From a virus, in IMG/VR virus record IMGVR_UViG_3300023245_000097, positions 1 through 25,749 of that record: a DNA stretch of 25,749 nt; one strand, written 5' to 3'. This document shows, one piece after another, positions 23,113 to 25,749 of this stretch; position 1 is the stretch's first letter; each line of letters starts with the position of its first letter. The notes below the pieces were generated by a model. That model made no database searches. It was not told the origin of the DNA and saw only the letters and a program-made list of their open reading frames with translations. Position numbers and translations under genes: made by a program.

Positions 23113-23271
23113 TTAGATACAGCTAAGTATGGATATTTCATATACTAATTCTGGTATATACTCAAAGGCATCTGGCAAATCTTGAGATATGCGTCTAATG
23201 AAATCTTTTTCATAGTTCATTAACCCACTCTGCCATAGTGTGTACTCAATATCAACAGTAACTCTGTTCAT
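23113..23271 (-). CDS. small unknown protein
   Basis: 52 residues (MNRVTVDIEYTLWQSGLMNY, then EKDFIRRISQDLPDAFEYIP). Mixed strand and helix, acidic end. It lies alone between two gaps of ~70 and ~50 bases. No family is recognised. Confidence 0.45.
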   Translation of the reverse strand: MNRVTVDIEYTLWQSGLMNYEKDFIRRISQDLPDAFEYIPELVYEISILSCI

Positions 23272-23343
23272 TTTAAATTGATTGGTACATTCTTAGTATC
23301 AAGATAATGCCCAGACACATTCTAATCAGCTCAACAGCTTATA

Positions 23344-23520
23344 TTAGTCATTCCCAGTAAAAAATAAAATGTACAGAATTACAGGCCAACCTATGACCCA
23401 AAGTAATCTATGAAAATTATTTAGACCTAAGCCACCAGAAATCATTGCAACTACGTCAATAGAGAGGCTTACTAAACAGCCTATGAATAAGTAACCGATT
23501 ATAATTTGTGCTAGGTCCAT
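23344..23520 (-). CDS. small two-span membrane protein
   Basis: 58 residues with two hydrophobic helices: ~5-28 (QIIIGYLFIGCLVSLSIDV) and ~38-55 (LLWVIGWPVILYILFF), separated by a Gly-rich loop (AMISGGLGLNNFH). Ends with TGND. Its ATG lies soon after the terminator at 23566-23593, so it begins a new transcript. Role unknown; a small inner-membrane protein. Confidence 0.55.
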   Translation of the reverse strand: MDLAQIIIGYLFIGCLVSLSIDVVAMISGGLGLNNFHRLLWVIGWPVILYILFFTGND

Positions 23521-23565
23521 CAGATTAAATATAACATAAATAAACTAAAGTAGAAACTTAAGAAA

Positions 23566-23593
23566 AATAAAGTCACTATATAGCGACTTTATT
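23566..23593 (-). terminator. Rho-independent terminator
   Basis: On the minus strand, AATAAAGTC pairs with GACTTTATT around a 10-base loop that can pair a little further, and is followed by TTTC. It lies 22 bases after the stop of the gene ending at 23615 and closes the AAA+ gene unit. Confidence 0.7.
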
Positions 23594-23614
23594 AAATGTA
23601 TGTTGACTTAATAT

Positions 23615-23951
23615 CTAATACTGTTCCCTTATCTCCTTGTCTTTAATTGCATCAAACAATTCTGCTTTTGTAAGCTGGTGTTCTCCTCCTCCACTATGTG
23701 GGGATGCGTCTTCCCAAGTATAAAAATTATCTTTAAATCCAGTGTACTGCCATTCACCGTTCCACGCGTCCATCCCTGGATCGTATAGCACATACTTTTC
23801 ACCATCAGTCAAATCCTCTACGCGAGTAACTAGTGAACCGACGTCATGTTTAGATAACCATTTTTGGATAAAGTTTCTTACCTTTATATTTAGACTCGTT
23901 GAGAGTTTTTGACCCTACTAAAAACTCTTTAAATGTTGGTACGTTTTTCAT
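23615..23951 (-). pseudogene. leader-bearing gene with apparent +1 frameshift
   Basis: The ATG at 23949-23951 opens MKNVPTFKEFLVGSKTLNES then KYKGKKLYPKMVI and TAA. In the +1 frame the sequence continues as a convincing protein (VRNFIQKWLSKHDVGSLVTR, YVLYDPGMDAWNGEWQYTGF, SPHSGGGEHQLTKAELFDAI) to TAG at 23615-23617. That frame has stops just upstream of the join and no ATG. The span of 337 bases is one more than a multiple of three. A joined protein would be ~111 residues. The TFKEF...LNE-S leader matches those of the AAA+ ATPase and the 83-residue protein. It follows the AAA+ stop by 10 bases. The conserved Trp/Gly-rich body has no family I can name. Confidence 0.6.
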
Positions 23952-23961
23952 ATTTTTTTGT

Positions 23962-25329
23962 TTATAGATATCTCTTAGCCATTCGTTGCCAATTGCCAAG
24001 TCCAGCAACTTTGAAACCTGCTGCCTTAACAAATGTTCTCATCGAAACATCTTTAGCTGATTTCATAAATTCATAGATTTCTTCTTTATCTGCAAGTGGC
24101 ATATCTACTGGATCCAAATGTGGAAGTAGAACTTTTAATCTCTCCATCAAAGTTGCATCGTCTGGATTAACATCGACAAGAATAGACCTTGAGCGAATTG
24201 CTCCGTCTGGGTCAATCTTTTGCTTACTAAGATTTGAGATAAAAATAACTCTACCAGAAAAGTCAAATCTATTTGGAATTAATCCACTCTCTACAGCATT
24301 GAACTCTCCCTCTGGATCATTATCATAATCTTTTGGATCATACAGCATTTTAAGTTTCTTCATATAAGAAACTTTTCTGATCTTCTTAGTATCGAGTGCT
24401 GTCTTAAGAATGTTACGACCATCTTCGTTTGAGAATACAGCGTCACAATCATCAAATACTAGAACTTTAGTTTTAAACTGATACATCACTTTGTACATCA
24501 TGATAGTCGATACAGCTCCAGAGATTTTCATCCAATCATCACCTTCAACTAATCCTTCATCTGCCATTGCTCGGTCAACACTATAAGTCTTACCAGTTCC
24601 AGCTCTTCCTGAAATAAGCAAACTGTTAAATGCACCTGCAGCTACTGCTCTACTTATATCATAGATGTCATTCATAGTTTCTTCTAGGAACAACACTTTA
24701 TCATCAAGTGTTTCTTCGTTCCTCTTAACAGTAGGGTCAGATTTTTCGATCATTACTTCTCCTCTCTTAATCTTAAGGATTTGTCCGTACGGAATACCAA
24801 TCTCAACCGCAATCTTCTTACCAGATTCACCATTAGCTAACTTCTGACCAATTATACGAATCTCGTCTGGTGTAAGAGATTTTCTACCTTCATACAGCTC
24901 ACCCTCAAACAGTGCACTTTCGTTCATAGCTTCTTTCGCGTACTTCTTATCTTTAATCAGCTTAGCAAATTCGCCAACTAATTGTATAATTGGAAACTCT
25001 TCACTAGTAATACTGAAGGTAGCTTTAGTGTCATAGAATTGTTCGAACCAATCTAACTGCCCAACAATTCCAGGTCCTCTTTCTGTGCCCCTTCCACTTA
25101 CACGAAATGCAGTGTCATTTTTATTACTATAGAACATAATACCAGGAACTCCGTTATAATACGTAAGGAATGGGAACTTTTTAAAATCACCACCAACTTT
25201 CCTATTAATATAACTCCCAATAAGCTCAGCAGCTTTGTTTAATTTTGGCTCTCCCATTATCCCAGTGGTTCCAGCCATAATGCCCTCAGATAACATGTTA
25301 AATTCTTCGAAAGAATTAATTCTTTTCAT
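23962..25329 (-). CDS. AAA+ ATPase with HTH segment and capsid-targeting-like leader
   Basis: 455 residues. The leader KRINSFEEFNMLSEG (residues 2-16) has F-E-E-F and then L-S-E-G, like a T4 internal-protein processing site. Residues ~20-130 are an unknown beta-rich domain. Residues ~152-192 (LTPDEIRIIGQKLANGESGK, then IAVEIGIPYGQILKIKRGE) look like a helix-turn-helix. The ATPase has Walker A GRAGTGKT at 241-248 and Walker B VLVFDDCDAVF at 289-299, plus FSGRVIFISNLSKQKIDPDG (sensor 1 region, Asn) and AIRSRSILVDVNPDD (Arg finger region). A C-terminal helical lid follows. The ATPase part resembles single-domain helicase/loader or clamp-loader-like phage proteins. The role is unknown; the leader suggests head packaging. 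Confidence 0.8.
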   Translation of the reverse strand: MKRINSFEEFNMLSEGIMAGTTGIMGEPKLNKAAELIGSYINRKVGGDFKKFPFLTYYNGVPGIMFYSNKNDTAFRVSGRGTERGPGIVGQLDWFEQFYDTKATFSITSEEFPIIQLVGEFAKLIKDKKYAKEAMNESALFEGELYEGRKSLTPDEIRIIGQKLANGESGKKIAVEIGIPYGQILKIKRGEVMIEKSDPTVKRNEETLDDKVLFLEETMNDIYDISRAVAAGAFNSLLISGRAGTGKTYSVDRAMADEGLVEGDDWMKISGAVSTIMMYKVMYQFKTKVLVFDDCDAVFSNEDGRNILKTALDTKKIRKVSYMKKLKMLYDPKDYDNDPEGEFNAVESGLIPNRFDFSGRVIFISNLSKQKIDPDGAIRSRSILVDVNPDDATLMERLKVLLPHLDPVDMPLADKEEIYEFMKSAKDVSMRTFVKAAGFKVAGLGNWQRMAKRYL

Positions 25330-25340
25330 TTATATTGATT

Positions 25341-25357
25341 GTTTATTAGTTTATATA
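25341..25357 (-). promoter_or_regulatory. candidate late promoter box of AAA+ gene
   Basis: On the minus strand this reads TATATAAACTAATAAAC, 11 bases before the ATG at 25329. It shares both the TATATA and AATAAAC parts with the boxes at 6134-6150 and 13916-13931. It overlaps the end of the small ORF upstream. Confidence 0.35.
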
Positions 25358-25482
25358 TTAGTATTACTCTGTGTACCTTTAAAACCAATCTTAATAAAAT
25401 CTCCCGCCTCTGCCTGATGTAGTCCCTTTATGTAATCTTCACCTTCATTTATAAACTACGAGTATGTTTTAAAGTTTTTCAT
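25351..25482 (-). pseudogene. small leader-bearing ORF interrupted by amber codon
   Basis: The ATG at 25480-25482 opens MKNFKTYS, then TAG (25456-25458), then the same frame goes on FINEGEDYIKGLHQAEAGDF and IKIGFKGTQSNTNI to TAA. Put together, MKNFKTYS-x-FINE-G matches the T4 capsid-targeting leader (MKTYQEFIAE-A) if the TAG replaced GAG or CAG. Total 43 codons. It looks like a small internal-protein gene inactivated by a nonsense mutation or made through readthrough. TAG is an ordinary stop for other genes in the window. Confidence 0.5.
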
Positions 25483-25568
25483 ATTATTAGTATCAGATAG
25501 TATATCAATCCCAATAATGAGGGACTTTCTGCACCTCTTCCTCACTATCCAATCCTCCGGCTTCCGGG

Positions 25569-25652
25569 CCTCTATTGACCTGCCTCTATTGACCTGCCTC
25601 TATTGACCTGCCTCTATTGACCTGCCTCTATTGACCTGCCTCTATTGACCAA
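25569..25652. repeat. 14-bp tandem array, six copies
   Basis: Five exact copies of CCTCTATTGACCTG and a sixth ending in AA, followed by a partial ATTGACCAA. The unit is not a multiple of three, and stops recur in every frame on both strands, so it is not coding. It is more GC-rich than the rest of the window. Confidence 0.9.
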
Positions 25653-25691
25653 ATTGACCAAACTCACTAAACCTGCCACGACCAACCTACA

Positions 25692-25749
25692 CTAGTTATA
25701 CTGCTCTGCTAGTTATACTGCTCTGCTAGTTATACTGCTCTGCTAGTTA
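25692..25749. repeat. 17-bp tandem array at window edge
   Basis: Three exact copies of CTAGTTATACTGCTCTG and seven bases of a fourth, cut by the window end. The unit is not a multiple of three and contains stops in each frame. It may extend beyond the edge. Confidence 0.9.

Noticed and set aside
23952-24032. Longer N-terminus for the leader-bearing gene at 23951
   Set aside because: It would overlap the end of the AAA+ gene by 71 bases, and the ATG at 23949-23951 places the leader at the N-terminus as in the related genes.
25456-25458. Genome-wide TAG recoding as the reason for the in-frame amber
   Set aside because: TAG ends several clear genes here (at 45, 6706, 10325, 20994 and 23615), so it works as a stop.
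25569-25749. Tandem repeats as a CRISPR array
   Set aside because: Units are adjacent with no unique spacers and are too short.

Overview
This window looks like part of a large, AT-rich, T4-like phage with a contractile tail. The evidence is a dense run of tail and baseplate genes with LysM-like, gp5-like and gp27-like features, a long repetitive fibre, a phage DNA ligase, a dCMP deaminase, a secreted transglycosylase, and many small overlapping genes of unknown function. I see no ribosomal, tRNA, integrase or plasmid genes. The host cannot be read from the sequence. A sulfotransferase, a YadA-like fibre and low GC would fit a marine or Bacteroidota-type host, but that is inference.

Layout: almost everything is on the minus strand. 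Positions 1-7817 hold the baseplate and hub block: spike, hub, LysM-like wedge protein, tube-associated protein and small assembly-type proteins. Positions 7854-13907 hold a host-interaction block: an 842-residue fibre with YadA-like head repeats, a GT9-type glycosyltransferase, a sulfotransferase and unknown structural proteins. Positions 13951-17128 hold nucleotide and DNA metabolism (dCMP deaminase, ATP-dependent DNA ligase, SWIM zinc-finger protein) and a small plus-strand cassette that includes a Cys-rich micro-ORF and ends at a strong bidirectional terminator. Positions 17250-19289 hold a DnaJ/CbpA-like co-chaperone with small membrane and helical proteins. Positions 19402-20170 are a three-gene plus-strand operon. 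Positions 20173-23951 hold a transglycosylase, a possible AEP/primase-like protein and many short genes. Positions 23962-25329 encode an AAA+ ATPase. The right end (25569-25749) carries two noncoding tandem arrays.

The most interesting signal is a short leader shared by genes that look otherwise unrelated. It has the form [aromatic]-x-E/x-F followed by [L/I]-x-E|[S/G] and resembles the capsid-targeting sequence of T4 internal proteins, which the prohead protease cleaves. It occurs on the AAA+ ATPase, on a plus-strand helical protein, on a gene with an apparent +1 frameshift, and on a small ORF whose leader is interrupted by an amber codon. This suggests a set of proteins packaged in the head and possibly injected. 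Several small genes also look broken (two +1 frameshifts, up to three in-frame stops), which could be real decay, recoding or sequence error. Two minus-strand genes share an 11-base motif at exactly the same distance from a TTATATT box, a plausible promoter class.
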